Shown: positions 53,596 through 63,743, numbered from the stretch's first letter. The stretch: 64,000 nucleotides of DNA from Agaribacter marinus (GCF_030160655.1 NZ_BSOT01000006.1:682001-746000); one strand, 5' to 3'. Program-made: numbers and translations. The notes: generated by a model from the sequence alone, not told the origin.

Positions 53596-55665
53596 TTAGT
53601 ACGTATATCGCACGGAAATAAACACTCTACGTGGTTGTCCGACAAAATAACGATAATTCCCAAAACCAAAATCAGCTCGTTCGGCGTAGTCTTTGTCTAA
53701 CAAATTAAATACATTCGCTTGAAGACTTAATGCGCTATTTATTTGGTGTGATACGCGTAAATCAACTAATTCGTGACCTCGATATTCTGCTGTATTCTCT
53801 GGGGTTAGGTAATAGTCGTCGAGCACATTTACACTTAATGATGACGAGGTTTTATCATTAATATCCCATCGCAAGCTACTATTAAATAGCGTATCAGGCG
53901 CCGTATCTATTTTATTCCCATCGATAGAAGTGCGGGCAATCTGAATATCATTGTCATATTCATGGTTTTGGCGAGTATAAGCGCTCGTTAACCTCAGTGA
54001 GTCTGACACACGCCACGTCCAACTTACTTCTAGCCCTTGGTGGCTAGTGTCACCACCAGCAATGCTTTGACGATCGGTGCTTAAAATAATGACATCACTC
54101 TTTTGCATGTCAAAGGCAGATATTTGCACATCGTGTATCTCACCGGCATAGCGCCAACCTAGTTCTATGGCATCTAATTTAACTTCATCAAAGTCCGTCA
54201 CGGTTTGATTGTTTTGTAGGCGAAACAACTCTGTAGCTTCTGGCGCTCTAAAACCTTGAGAGTACTTAGCGTAAAGCCGTTGCTCAGATGATATTTGATA
54301 AGACAATGACGCAGATGGAGAAAACGATGTGAATGATATCTTTTGATCTGCTGGTCGAGTAAAACGACAAACTGCAACGTCAGGCGCACAGGCGTTGCCA
54401 TCGCTTAAGCGATTGTCGTAGTTGTACCTTATGTTCTCAAGTCGACCACCTAGCGTAAATTGCCATTGTGCCCAACGCCACGTACCTTGCAAATAAGCGC
54501 CATTTCGGCTCGCATTTACGCGATAATCATAGTGCTCGCCTTGAGGTATGTTCGGTGAAAACGCTGCAGCTTGTGTTTCTCTTAACTTAGCTCGGGTAAA
54601 GTCTGAGTCCACGCCACTAAGCCAATCCGCATCTAAGGCATTGAAGGCGTATTGAATTTGCAGTCCTACGCTATGATGTTGATTTTCCTCTAGCCCTTTC
54701 CATGGCAAAAAGTGTTGTAAAAACTGCATTTTATTCCAACGTAAATAGGGCGTAATACTTAAGCCATTTTGACTGAACTTACTGTAGGCGCGCAGAGAAC
54801 TCGCGTCTCTAAATGCTTCTGGGTTTGGGTTTTCGCGCCGGGCATCTTTGTCTTTGAATACTTCAAAGCCCTGCACAAACCCTGCGGTCTCTTGGTTAAG
54901 GTGGCTCGCATCCAGTACGGTTTTGTTTTCCCATTCAGTAAAACTGGTTTCGCTTATTAATGTGAGTTTTTGTTGGTCATAACCACTTTCTGCTTGATAG
55001 CCGTCATCATCGGTCGCATTAAATAGCAGCCTTAAGTTATTTTTTTCATTGTCTTTGCTTCGGCCTATTTGCCATGCATTGTCTGTTTCAATACGAATGA
55101 AATCGTTGGCACCGAGGGTGCCTTCAATCGTATTTTCGCTGGCCGCTGCGCTTGGCGTAAGAACATTCACCATGCCATGCAACGCGTTGGTGCCGTATAA
55201 CGTACTCGCGGGGCCTTTTAGCACCTCAATGCTACCTGCTTGTTCTGTATTGGCATCAAATAGTTGATTGGTATTACAAAAACCTGGTGCGCGGAGGCTT
55301 ATACCGTCTAGCGCCATTAAAAATGCACCACAACTGCCTGCGCCAGTTAGCACTGGCGAACGAATCGCGGTTAAATGTTCCTGCCCATTGCCTCGACTTA
55401 TCCATGTGCTTGGAGAGTTTGTGAGTACTTGTTGAACGTGCTGTGCATTAATGCTTTGAAGATAGTCTGAAGAAATTTGCGTAATACTCGCATTTACTTC
55501 GCTTAACTCAATTGGTCTTCTAGTTGCAGTAACACTGACGACTTCGATGTCGTTTTCAATGTTTGTGCCGTCAGTGCTTTTGGTGATTTCATCATCAGCC
55601 AATGTAAATTTCGAAATAAACAGACTTGCACTTAAAATGGATAAAACGATTGGTGTAAATTTCAT
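53596..55665 (-). CDS. TonB-dependent outer-membrane receptor
   Basis: 689 residues with a signal peptide (ending near LADDE). A TonB box-like EVVSVTATRRP is followed by the plug (about 50-165, SIEVLKGPASTLYGTNALHG) and a 22-stranded barrel ending in VFISVRYTY. Its first base coincides with the last base of folM, so the genes are probably coupled. The genes downstream make putrescine, so a polyamine, agmatine or pterin-like ligand could be guessed; iron chelators are as likely. Confidence 0.9.
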   Translation of the reverse strand: MKFTPIVLSILSASLFISKFTLADDEITKSTDGTNIENDIEVVSVTATRRPIELSEVNASITQISSDYLQSINAQHVQQVLTNSPSTWISRGNGQEHLTAIRSPVLTGAGSCGAFLMALDGISLRAPGFCNTNQLFDANTEQAGSIEVLKGPASTLYGTNALHGMVNVLTPSAAASENTIEGTLGANDFIRIETDNAWQIGRSKDNEKNNLRLLFNATDDDGYQAESGYDQQKLTLISETSFTEWENKTVLDASHLNQETAGFVQGFEVFKDKDARRENPNPEAFRDASSLRAYSKFSQNGLSITPYLRWNKMQFLQHFLPWKGLEENQHHSVGLQIQYAFNALDADWLSGVDSDFTRAKLRETQAAAFSPNIPQGEHYDYRVNASRNGAYLQGTWRWAQWQFTLGGRLENIRYNYDNRLSDGNACAPDVAVCRFTRPADQKISFTSFSPSASLSYQISSEQRLYAKYSQGFRAPEATELFRLQNNQTVTDFDEVKLDAIELGWRYAGEIHDVQISAFDMQKSDVIILSTDRQSIAGGDTSHQGLEVSWTWRVSDSLRLTSAYTRQNHEYDNDIQIARTSIDGNKIDTAPDTLFNSSLRWDINDKTSSSLSVNVLDDYYLTPENTAEYRGHELVDLRVSHQINSALSLQANVFNLLDKDYAERADFGFGNYRYFVGQPRRVFISVRYTY

Positions 55666-56372
55666 TACTTTAGGTGTCTCCCACCATTTAGGTGTAATAC
55701 TTGACCTGTGACATAGTCACTGTCGAATAAATAATTGACTGCTTTGACGGCTTCTTGCGCACCAGGGCACGTTTCTAGTAAAGATTTTTTAACCGCCCGT
55801 TTGCGGTATTCATCGTCATCCCATTCGTTGAACATAATGAGCGCAGGCGCGATGCTATTTACCTTCACTTTTGGTGCTAACAAGTGACTAAAAGACAGTG
55901 TTAAATTGTGTAATGCGGCCTTACTCGCCGCATATGCAATATGTTTTTTACTGCCTTTTTCTTGCACAAAGTCGGTCATATGAATTATGTCGGCAAAATT
56001 ATTGTCGTTCTCAAGCATTGCTTGGCATGCTAAGTTTATTTGGTAAGGGGCATTTGCGTGTACATTCATCATGCGACTGAATAAGGTCGCATTGTCTGAT
56101 TCTGGAGACTCTTTGTCCCAATCAGATGCGTTGTGGACAATACCTCTCAGCGTGGTTGTTGTACTTTTTAGCCTTGCTATAAATGCGTCAATACCAGCAT
56201 TTGTCGCAAAATCAGCGTGAATAAGCTGAGCGCCTTTTTCCTTAAGGGCATCTAGTGATGGTTTTTTGCTCCGATATGTTATAATCACGGGCTGATTTTT
56301 AGATATAAAGTTTTCAGCAATCGCTAAACCAAGGCGTTGAGCGCCGCCAGTAATAAGAATTGGTGCTGTCAT
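55665..56372 (-). CDS. folM: Short-chain dehydrogenase, dihydromonapterin reductase FolM-like
   Basis: 235 residues. The NADP motif is ITGGAQRLGLAIA and the catalytic motif YAASK (near residue 148). VKVNSIAPALIMF and YVTGQVLHLNGGRHL complete the SDR pattern. The N-terminal TGGAQRLG and the divergent folE neighbour favour FolM, which reduces dihydromonapterin or dihydrofolate. It starts 293 bases from folE on the other strand and overlaps the TonB receptor gene by one base. Confidence 0.8.
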   Translation of the reverse strand: MTAPILITGGAQRLGLAIAENFISKNQPVIITYRSKKPSLDALKEKGAQLIHADFATNAGIDAFIARLKSTTTTLRGIVHNASDWDKESPESDNATLFSRMMNVHANAPYQINLACQAMLENDNNFADIIHMTDFVQEKGSKKHIAYAASKAALHNLTLSFSHLLAPKVKVNSIAPALIMFNEWDDDEYRKRAVKKSLLETCPGAQEAVKAVNYLFDSDYVTGQVLHLNGGRHLK

Positions 56373-56665
56373 GTAAAGGCCGAGTTCCTTGTGCTTGACG
56401 TATTTTTCTTTTTATTGATGTTGCGTTTTACGCGAGCGTCGTATTGTTGGATCGTATTCATTCGGTGGGTCTATATAGATAAAACCCAATGATAACTATC
56501 TCAATATAAAGTTACTTAACTTTATTTTAAAGAGCGCGCAACGCGGAAAACGTGTCAGAGAATAGCAGAGTGCGCGCAGATGGCGAATGTAAATTTTTTC
56601 AAATTAATCCAAATTTGCTGAATAACGCGTATATGACACTAATAAGACAATAAACTGGATGTAGG

Positions 56666-57382
56666 ATGTTAGCAAAAACGGCCCTAACAAAAGAAACCAT
56701 GAGAGTACTAGACGCATCGGTACATGATGCAACCGAGTGCGGTATATCTCCGCAAGCACGGATTGTTCAAGCGGCGCTTGCTAAGGCTGGGCTAGAAACG
56801 CCTATGGTTAACAATGGCTTGTCTGATGCGGAAAAACGCCAAAAAATCCAATGCGCGATGAATGATGTGATGGAAGCACTTGGCTTAGATTTAGCCGATG
56901 ATAGTTTGCAAGATACGCCTAGACGCATCGCGAAAATGTACGTGGATGAAATTTTCAGTGGATTGGACTATCGTAATTTTCCAAAAATAACGCAAATCGA
57001 AAATAAAATGTCGATTGAAGAGCCTGTGCATGTCACTGATATCAGTTTAACATCTACATGTGAGCATCATTTCGTGACAATCGATGGTACTGCTAGTGTT
57101 GCATATATCCCAAAAGATACCGTGATTGGTTTGAGTAAAATTAACCGCTTGGTGGCATTTTTTGCTCAGCGCCCGCAAGTGCAAGAGCGCTTGACTCAGC
57201 AAGTAATGGTAGCGTTACAAGCATTAACTGGCAGCCAAGACGTTGCCGTTAGTATTAATGCCACGCACTATTGTGTTAAGGCACGAGGCATACGTGATAC
57301 AAATTCTTACACCAAAACGTCATCGCTGGGAGGCGTATTTAAAACAGATAGAGATATGAAGCGCAGTTTTTTTGGTGTTTAG
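56666..57382 (+). CDS. folE: GTP cyclohydrolase I FolE
   Basis: 238 residues. It converts GTP to dihydroneopterin triphosphate at the start of folate and pterin synthesis. [33 protein letters not shown] (zinc and catalytic residues), [20 protein letters not shown] and [14 protein letters not shown] are intact. It lies divergent from folM. The 293-base gap between them holds promoter sequence only; no RNA gene was recognised. Confidence 0.95.
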   Translation: MLAKTALTKETMRVLDASVHDATECGISPQARIVQAALAKAGLETPMVNNGLSDAEKRQKIQCAMNDVMEALGLDLADDSLQDTPRRIAKMYVDEIFSGLDYRNFPKITQIENKMSIEEPVHVTDISLTSTCEHHFVTIDGTASVAYIPKDTVIGLSKINRLVAFFAQRPQVQERLTQQVMVALQALTGSQDVAVSINATHYCVKARGIRDTNSYTKTSSLGGVFKTDRDMKRSFFGV

Positions 57383-57431
57383 CGTTGTCGCTCTTCAATT
57401 GGTTATGTGTTTCTAGGGATAAATATCGCGA

Positions 57432-57620
57432 ATGAACGTTAGTGACAGTATAAACTCTCCTTGCATCAGAAATTGCTGCCTTAATGACGAGAATATCTGC
57501 ATAGGGTGCTTTCGTTCCTTGCAAGATATCACGCAATGGTCAAACGCGTCAGACGCAGAAAAGATAGAAATTCTGCGCTCAGTTGCGCGGCGGCGTGAGG
57601 AGCGAAATAAGCTTTTTTAA
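57432..57620 (+). CDS. DUF1289 small cysteine-rich protein
   Basis: 62 residues. SPCIRNCCLNDENICIGCFRSLQDITQW has the four-cysteine pattern of DUF1289 (YdhL-like), probably binding a metal or iron-sulfur cluster. A basic C-terminal helix follows. It lies 49 bases after folE and is probably cotranscribed with it. Confidence 0.88.
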   Translation: MNVSDSINSPCIRNCCLNDENICIGCFRSLQDITQWSNASDAEKIEILRSVARRREERNKLF

Positions 57621-57688
57621 GGCGAAAATGCAAAACACGTCACCGACATTGTTATTTTTCAGTACTGTAAATTATATCCTTCCGACAC

Positions 57689-59791
57689 TTACGGCGTTAA
57701 AGATATTATTTTTTGGATTTTGATATCATCAAAATTACTCGTAACAACCTCAATTTTATTTAGTTTACTACCGTGTTCTGTCGGCAAAATTAAGCGATAA
57801 GGATAGGTTGTATCTTTAGCCAAAAATGTTCTACTGCCAGTTTCGTCGATTGAAAATATCGACAAGTTAATATTGTGTAAGGCTAGGGTATTTTCAAACT
57901 CAATTTCGAAGGGTATTACTAACTTGCCATTGTCAATGTAGCTATTGCTGATTTCTATACGTTTAGCAATTGATAATGGCGCCTTCTCAGTTGCGCGGAC
58001 TAAACTGTATGAGAGAGGAGGTAAGTCAAACATAGCCTTGTTATTTGATACAGTCGCGATTTCGCCACTTAACTGTTCATAGTTGCTAGAATCAACGTCT
58101 AAGGTTAGTGATTGACGTGTATTACTCATATTGAATACTGCAATGTATTCTTTTTGTTCGTCTGCGGCAATCCGAGAAAATGCATAGAGGTGTTTATCTG
58201 CATCGACATGCCGATTATGATGTTCACCTCGGGATAATGCCGGATGAGCACTTCTTAATTTGGCAAGGTTAACCAGCGTTTTATAGATAGGATGATTTGG
58301 ATCGAAGTTGCTATCGGCGGTAGTCGCTGACGTGCCAATAAGTGTATTGTCGTTATAAACGTTGACTTGGGAGGGGTCCATGTTCTCACGCGCATCTACA
58401 TCGCCGCCATCGCCGGTAAATCCTTGTTCGTCACCATAGTATACGACAGGCACCCCACGAGAGAGGTACATAAATGTATGGCTAAGTTTACTGCGTTGAA
58501 GTTTTTCCGCGTCAGTGATGTTTGGAAACCCTTGTTCGATAAAGTAACCAACACGCCCGGCATCATGATTGCCCAAAAAGTTCATAAGATCTAGCGGAGT
58601 TGAGTCGTGGTCACGGTAAAAGTCATCGCTACTAAACAGCGTACTTAGACGATTAACGTCCATCCCAGAGTAAAGTACATCTTTCACATTAAAATGAAAG
58701 CCAAAGTCGAGTACCGAGGGAAGTTTACCTGTTGTAGTAAAGTCTGATAGTACAGCTGGGTTTCCATCATAGACTTCACCAAAAATATGAAACTTCGGGA
58801 TGCCAATCGATTGTGCATGTTTAACTATGGCAGGCGCAAAAGCTTGCCAAAACTCAATATCTACATGTTTTACTGTGTCTATGCGAAAGCCATCTGGTTT
58901 AAATTCGGTGATTAGATCATTAAACACATTTATCATATTTTCTTGGACGGTAGGCAAGCTCGTATTGATATCATCGAGGCCTGCAAAGTCGCCGGTAATT
59001 ACACTTTCGCCTTGCCAAATGGAGTCTCCTTGGTTGTTATAAATCGCAGGATCATTTAACCAAGCAGGCACTTTTACATTCACTTCTTTTTCGGGCACAA
59101 ACGGGGTGTATGTATCACCATTTGCAAGCTGTTCATCAGTTTTAAAGGGACAGCCTTTTTGCGCTGCTGCTAAAAATTTGCCGGCTGTATCATGGCATTC
59201 TTTAAATTTAATAACGTCTGCAGTATGGTTAGTGATAATGTCAAAAAAGACCTTAATGTTACGTGCATGTGCTTCATCAATGAGTATTTTAAGGTCGTCA
59301 TTACTGCCAAAGTGAGGGTCGATTTCTGTAAAATCTACGACCCAATACCCATGGTGGCCAAAACCATCCTTTTGCACCGCTTTGTTTCGCAAGATAGGTG
59401 TCATCCAAATTGCACTAATGCCTAGATTTTGAATGTAATCAAGTTTCGCTGTTACGCCTGGAATGTCACCGCCATGAAATGCCCATTTCGACGTTTTATC
59501 TAAGCCACCATAAGAGATTGGGCGATTAGGGTCACCCATATCGTTTGCAGGGTTAGCATTGTGAAACCTATCAGGCATAACGAAATAGAATATATCGTCT
59601 TGAATGTCACGCGCCAGATAATGAGGTAGTGTCTCGCTAACGGGGACTACCAACGCTTCGCTTTTACTTATCTCCGCCGGAACATTTGGGGTTGATGCGC
59701 TTTTTTGATGGTCCTCTTTGCTACAACCATTTAACAGTGAGCTTGTTATTAAGGTCATGCCAAGTAAATGCAATGTAGTCGCTTTTAACAT
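57689..59791 (-). CDS. GH13 alpha-amylase-family lipoprotein
   Basis: 700 residues with a lipobox (LLNGC, Cys23), so anchored in the envelope. The TIM barrel (about 65-500) has all four GH13 regions: FFDIITNHTADVI, GFRIDTVKHVDIE (nucleophile Asp305), HIFGEVYDGN (acid/base Glu339) and NFLGNHDAGR (Asp410). A C-terminal beta domain follows, then an extra beta-rich segment (about 600-700). It would degrade starch, glycogen or cyclodextrin-like alpha-glucans. It is transcribed alone. Confidence 0.92.
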   Translation of the reverse strand: MLKATTLHLLGMTLITSSLLNGCSKEDHQKSASTPNVPAEISKSEALVVPVSETLPHYLARDIQDDIFYFVMPDRFHNANPANDMGDPNRPISYGGLDKTSKWAFHGGDIPGVTAKLDYIQNLGISAIWMTPILRNKAVQKDGFGHHGYWVVDFTEIDPHFGSNDDLKILIDEAHARNIKVFFDIITNHTADVIKFKECHDTAGKFLAAAQKGCPFKTDEQLANGDTYTPFVPEKEVNVKVPAWLNDPAIYNNQGDSIWQGESVITGDFAGLDDINTSLPTVQENMINVFNDLITEFKPDGFRIDTVKHVDIEFWQAFAPAIVKHAQSIGIPKFHIFGEVYDGNPAVLSDFTTTGKLPSVLDFGFHFNVKDVLYSGMDVNRLSTLFSSDDFYRDHDSTPLDLMNFLGNHDAGRVGYFIEQGFPNITDAEKLQRSKLSHTFMYLSRGVPVVYYGDEQGFTGDGGDVDARENMDPSQVNVYNDNTLIGTSATTADSNFDPNHPIYKTLVNLAKLRSAHPALSRGEHHNRHVDADKHLYAFSRIAADEQKEYIAVFNMSNTRQSLTLDVDSSNYEQLSGEIATVSNNKAMFDLPPLSYSLVRATEKAPLSIAKRIEISNSYIDNGKLVIPFEIEFENTLALHNINLSIFSIDETGSRTFLAKDTTYPYRLILPTEHGSKLNKIEVVTSNFDDIKIQKIISLTP

Positions 59792-59822
59792 TCAATCATC
59801 CTATGTAAAAAATTCATATGGT

Positions 59823-60809
59823 TTACGGTACCTCTTGCCCTCTGCGTGCTTCGAGGAGGTGATACCAATCATCGCGAGACAACAATATTTTGCTCGCTTG
59901 CGCAGCTTCCGCTATGCGCTCAGGTTTAGTTGTACCAATAACGGGTTGTATCATTGCGGGATGTCTCATTAGCCAAGCCAAAACGATAGCGCTGGCGCAA
60001 GTGTTATAACTTTCGGCTAATTCACCGACGAGTTGTCTTGTTGCGATGACATTCGCAGGGACGTCGTCGTTTATATTTTGTGGGTCAAATAAACCTTGAG
60101 CCATTGACGCCCAAGCTTGCAACTGAATGCCTTGAGGCTGACAATATTCGAGTGTTCCTCTAGGAAAACCTATGTCACTGTTGATACTCATGTTTACCGT
60201 AATTGCATCTTCTACAAAGTCTGAAGCAAGTAAACTCATTTCTAGTTGGTTGGCAACCATTGGCATACCCACGTTGCTTTGAATATAAGCCATTTGTCCC
60301 GCGTGCATGTTGGAGACAGCTAGGTAGTCAAATTTGTCTTGTTCATAATTGCGGTTGAGGGTGTTGCTCAGGCTTTCAATTTCCATCAATGGATCTGGAC
60401 GATGCAAGAATAGAATATCGAGTTTCTCGATACCCAAACGTTTAAGGATGGCGTCTAGACCTTTCTCCGCCCAAGAAGCAGATAGGTCGTATTGCTTTAC
60501 TTTTGCGTCGTGAGTCAACTTTATACCGAGTTTGCTCTGAATTATAAGATTGTCGACTAGTGCAGGCACTTTTTTGAGTACGCGACCAACGACTTCTTCA
60601 GCTTTGCCAAAAGTATATATATCTGCTAAATCAAGCGTATTAATTCCATGTTCAATACAAGCTTCAAGCAATGCTTGAGTATTTGATTCATCATCTTTGG
60701 ATATTGGGTTCTTGTTCCAACCTCCACCTAAGTGCATACCACCATAAATTAGCCTAGAGGCATGTGATATGTGCTGATGTATCGGGAGCTTGCCGTTATT
60801 TGCTGTCAT
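59823..60809 (-). CDS. Aldo/keto reductase (YdhF-like)
   Basis: 328 residues from the ATG at 60809, with AAGGAAA seven bases upstream; the frame is open to a TTG at 60827. The catalytic Asp and Tyr lie in DLADIYTFGKAEEVVG, Lys in QSKLGI and His in LFLHRPDP. It belongs with the YdhF-type NADPH-dependent reductases of unknown physiological substrate. It sits 31 bases downstream of the amylase start. Confidence 0.92.
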   Translation of the reverse strand: MTANNGKLPIHQHISHASRLIYGGMHLGGGWNKNPISKDDESNTQALLEACIEHGINTLDLADIYTFGKAEEVVGRVLKKVPALVDNLIIQSKLGIKLTHDAKVKQYDLSASWAEKGLDAILKRLGIEKLDILFLHRPDPLMEIESLSNTLNRNYEQDKFDYLAVSNMHAGQMAYIQSNVGMPMVANQLEMSLLASDFVEDAITVNMSINSDIGFPRGTLEYCQPQGIQLQAWASMAQGLFDPQNINDDVPANVIATRQLVGELAESYNTCASAIVLAWLMRHPAMIQPVIGTTKPERIAEAAQASKILLSRDDWYHLLEARRGQEVP

Positions 60810-60941
60810 TACATATTTCCTTTTCAAACTAGTTTACGGCGCGACATAAACCAGTAATTAACATTAGGCTAACAAAATACAGCAGTTTTGTAGCTTTGAA
60901 TACGTATGCGTAAGGTGGTTCTATAAAATTAAGGCAGATGA

Positions 60942-61124
60942 ACACAGCTAACTTCATGCGATGTAACGGATGTAATATGTGTCTATATAACAGGACAAAA
61001 TAGAGATTATTTGTGGATTTTTGCGCGTAGCCCTATACTAGGGCAATCTGAGCTGAATAAACTCATTAATGTCGTTGATGGCCTTGGGTTTCCAGTGGAA
61101 GAGTTGATTTTTGTCACGCATTGA
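60942..61124 (+). pseudogene. C-terminal fragment of a Blc-type lipocalin gene
   Basis: An open frame from 60942 to a TGA at 61122 ends in GQNRDYLWIFARSPILGQ and then SELNKLINVVDGLGFP, VEELIFVTH. This matches the last strand and C-terminal helix of bacterial lipocalin Blc (typical form: DYLWILSR, then LGFD and LIxVxH). The signal peptide, the GxW motif and most of the barrel are absent. The frame has no plausible start. I infer the 3' relic of a deleted blc gene. The 424 bases between the reductase and DinB genes hold nothing else that I recognise. Confidence 0.7.
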
Positions 61125-61251
61125 TAAAAAAAACATAAATTTGAAAGAAAATCACAACAGTTTAGGTCTAGCATTACCGTATAATTGTTGTAATGTTACA
61201 CTAGAGAAACAAATAAGAAGTTGCTCTAAAGCACCGGAAAAAGGGACATTA

Positions 61252-61755
61252 ATGTCAAATAGCTATATACAAATCGTAGAACAAGCAATTGATTTACTGG
61301 ATGGCTTATCGCTAAAAGAATATCAAAGTGCTATTCAACCTCATTTCCCTAGCAGTATTGGTGCGCATTTGCGTCACGTAATTGATCACTTTTTAGCATT
61401 GATGAGTGGATCAACTGAAGGGCATGTAGATTACAATAAGCGTCATCGTCACAATCAGATTGAACAATTCCCTCAGGCCGCGACTGAAATTTTGGAATCT
61501 ATTATTGATTGGTTATCTGGTTTAGATGACAGCGATAGAGAAAAGACAATTAGCGTTACCAGCGAAATCGATGTGAACGATACTAAGTCAGCAACATGTC
61601 ACTCTACCATTGAACGTGAGCTAGTGTTTGTAACAAGTCACGCAATACACCACTATGCCCTGATTCGTATCATGTGTGGTATGCAGAACAAAACCATTCC
61701 AGAATTTTTTGGGTATGCGCCAGCAACGATTACTCATTTGACTAAAACTGCTTAA
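61252..61755 (+). CDS. DinB-family protein
   Basis: 167 residues from the ATG at 61252, which has AAGGGA upstream; the frame is open 5' to 61111 but that part overlaps the lipocalin relic. The four-helix DinB/YfiT-like fold is suggested by SIGAHLRHVIDHFLALMSG near the N-terminus and TSHAIHHYALIRIMCG near the C-terminus, giving a possible three-histidine metal site. Some relatives are thiol-dependent enzymes; the function here is unknown. A strong terminator follows. Confidence 0.8.
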   Translation: MSNSYIQIVEQAIDLLDGLSLKEYQSAIQPHFPSSIGAHLRHVIDHFLALMSGSTEGHVDYNKRHRHNQIEQFPQAATEILESIIDWLSGLDDSDREKTISVTSEIDVNDTKSATCHSTIERELVFVTSHAIHHYALIRIMCGMQNKTIPEFFGYAPATITHLTKTA

Positions 61756-61779
61756 ATAAACATATGTACTGAGCAATAC

Positions 61780-61807
61780 AAAAAGCCGCGAATAATCGCG
61801 GCTTTTT
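61780..61807. terminator. Rho-independent terminator after the DinB gene
   Basis: AAAAAGCCGCG and CGCGGCTTTTT form perfect 11-base arms around AATAAT. It lies between convergent genes and can serve both. Confidence 0.93.
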
Positions 61808-61848
61808 GCTACTTTTACATGAGTTTCAATCCACCAATGGACAGCGTA

Positions 61849-63591
61849 TTACTCTGCTTTGTAAGCTTTATATTCTCTCCACCCCTCACCAGCATAAAGC
61901 TTTAACAGTTTGTCTGGTGCGTTTGGGAAATCGACACTCAGCATTAGGCCTGGCGTGTGATTGAAACTCTTATCTATACCTAAAGCATGAAAACGAGCGC
62001 CCATTTTTTGATATTGTTTTGCTAAGACTGGAATGTCTTTGCCATCAGTTTCAATGCTTTTCAAAAATGCAGAAAGTTGCTGGGTCCTGTCTTCTTGCCG
62101 ACAATACTTTTTTAATTCGGGGTGTAAGTCAAATTCAAACTTGTTATGCGGTACAACATCGATGTCAGCGTTTTTATCAATAAGGACTTCTTCAATTAAG
62201 CTGACACTTCTTGGGTCATAAAGTTTACTGATAGACACTGTGCCATAAAACGTACGGTACCGTGGATATTTGCATACAAAGGTGCTTAAACCACGCCACA
62301 ATAAAAACAGGCCATGAAATGAACCTTGGTATTCAGGCACTAGAAATGAACGACCTAATTCGACACAAGGCCCACGTTGATTAATAAAGTTGTCTTTAAA
62401 GTTGAACATCTTGTTTAAGTAAAGACCTTCACGCCCATATTTTTCTTGAAGTATATCGGTTTGCCCCATTCGATAAGCACCAATAATTTGTCCATCATTT
62501 CGATTGACAATGAACAAATGTGTATAGGTAGCGTCAAAGTTGTCTGTATCTATAGGTTCGCCGCTGCCTTCATTGTGTTCTCGAAAGACCAACTCTCGTA
62601 GGCGGGCTATTTCTGTCACTATCATGGGTATTTGAGACTGATACCCATAATAAACATCATAAGACTTAAAACTGACCAAATGTTGTTCATTTGGAAGTGC
62701 GTCGATTTCATCTTGAATAGTTTGCCGATTGATGGGGTCAGCCAAAGGCTTGTTTTCGACAATAGCATCTTCTGGCCATTCGTAGTGCCAGCTAGCATCT
62801 TGAGCGTAACTCAAGGCTCTGCATAAATCAGCCTTTGCGTCATTGTTGCCTGTTTTTAGCAATTTTTGCGGCACAGGCAGTCCTGCAGCAATTTGTATTT
62901 TATTGCCTTGTTTGTTTAGTAGTTCACGGCCCAATAAAAACATACGTAATTTGAAATACACTTTCTCGATACGGTAAAACCAATCAGAGTTTTTACCACT
63001 CACAAATACTGGCAAATACGCACTGTCTGCAATACCTGCAAGTTTTCCGACAATTTTGTTCCAATCGTGTTCGACTAAACGGCCGTCCTCATGATCAAAA
63101 TGAGACACTCTGCCAGCAGGGAAAATCAGTAAACTATTTCCATTCTTGACATGTGCAATACATTGACGTAATGACGGCGCATTTTTCGGGTCATTGGCGG
63201 ACAGTGGATTTGTGAAAATGAAGAAGTCAGTTAGCTCTGAAAAGATACCCAAGCCCTTGTTAGCAAGCACTTTTATATCGGGGCGCACTTCACCGATTGC
63301 CCTAGCTAAAACAACGCCTTCAATACCGCCAAACGGATGATTACTGGCGATTACCACAGGGCCATCTTTAGGTATTCTATTTTGCAGCTCGGCGATACCT
63401 TCAAGTTCAAGCGCCAATAATTCAAACAATTTGTCTGAAAAGGCCTCTTTGCTTAAGCCACACATTTTATGTTGGTGATAGAGCGAATTCATTTTAGCTA
63501 CGCCCATGACCTTATCCATCAACCATACGCCAAATTTGGTAAGTGCAGAAGGGCGCTCGACAAGGTTTAAAATACTTATTTGTTGGTGCAT
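61849..63591 (-). CDS. olsF: Bifunctional ornithine-lipid synthase OlsF-like (acyltransferase plus GNAT)
   Basis: 580 residues. The N-terminal half (about 20-260) is a PlsC/OlsA-type O-acyltransferase with ASNHPFGGIEGVVL and LLIFPAGRVSHF. The C-terminal half (about 290-510) is an OlsB/hemolysin-type GNAT N-acyltransferase with IIGAYRMGQTDIL, CVELGRSFLVPEYQGS and LLWRGLSTFV. This order is that of OlsF in Serratia, which makes ornithine lipid from ornithine and acyl-ACP and so lets cells replace phospholipids when phosphate is scarce. AAGGAAAG precedes the ATG. No Pho box was identified. Confidence 0.78.
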   Translation of the reverse strand: MHQQISILNLVERPSALTKFGVWLMDKVMGVAKMNSLYHQHKMCGLSKEAFSDKLFELLALELEGIAELQNRIPKDGPVVIASNHPFGGIEGVVLARAIGEVRPDIKVLANKGLGIFSELTDFFIFTNPLSANDPKNAPSLRQCIAHVKNGNSLLIFPAGRVSHFDHEDGRLVEHDWNKIVGKLAGIADSAYLPVFVSGKNSDWFYRIEKVYFKLRMFLLGRELLNKQGNKIQIAAGLPVPQKLLKTGNNDAKADLCRALSYAQDASWHYEWPEDAIVENKPLADPINRQTIQDEIDALPNEQHLVSFKSYDVYYGYQSQIPMIVTEIARLRELVFREHNEGSGEPIDTDNFDATYTHLFIVNRNDGQIIGAYRMGQTDILQEKYGREGLYLNKMFNFKDNFINQRGPCVELGRSFLVPEYQGSFHGLFLLWRGLSTFVCKYPRYRTFYGTVSISKLYDPRSVSLIEEVLIDKNADIDVVPHNKFEFDLHPELKKYCRQEDRTQQLSAFLKSIETDGKDIPVLAKQYQKMGARFHALGIDKSFNHTPGLMLSVDFPNAPDKLLKLYAGEGWREYKAYKAE

Positions 63592-63743
63592 GGATTTAAC
63601 TTCTTTCCTTCGCTTAAACGCGTTTCAGATATACGAAACCTTTGCAGGTATCAATGTATTTTTCATACGACGACTATACATGACGACTAGATTAGATCTT
63701 AAACCTGTACTAAAAATTTTATAACAAAAGTATCTCATTGCAC

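Noticed and set aside
60949-61003. Cysteine-rich short frame (MRCNGCNMC)
   Set aside because: It overlaps the lipocalin relic in another frame and is too short for support.
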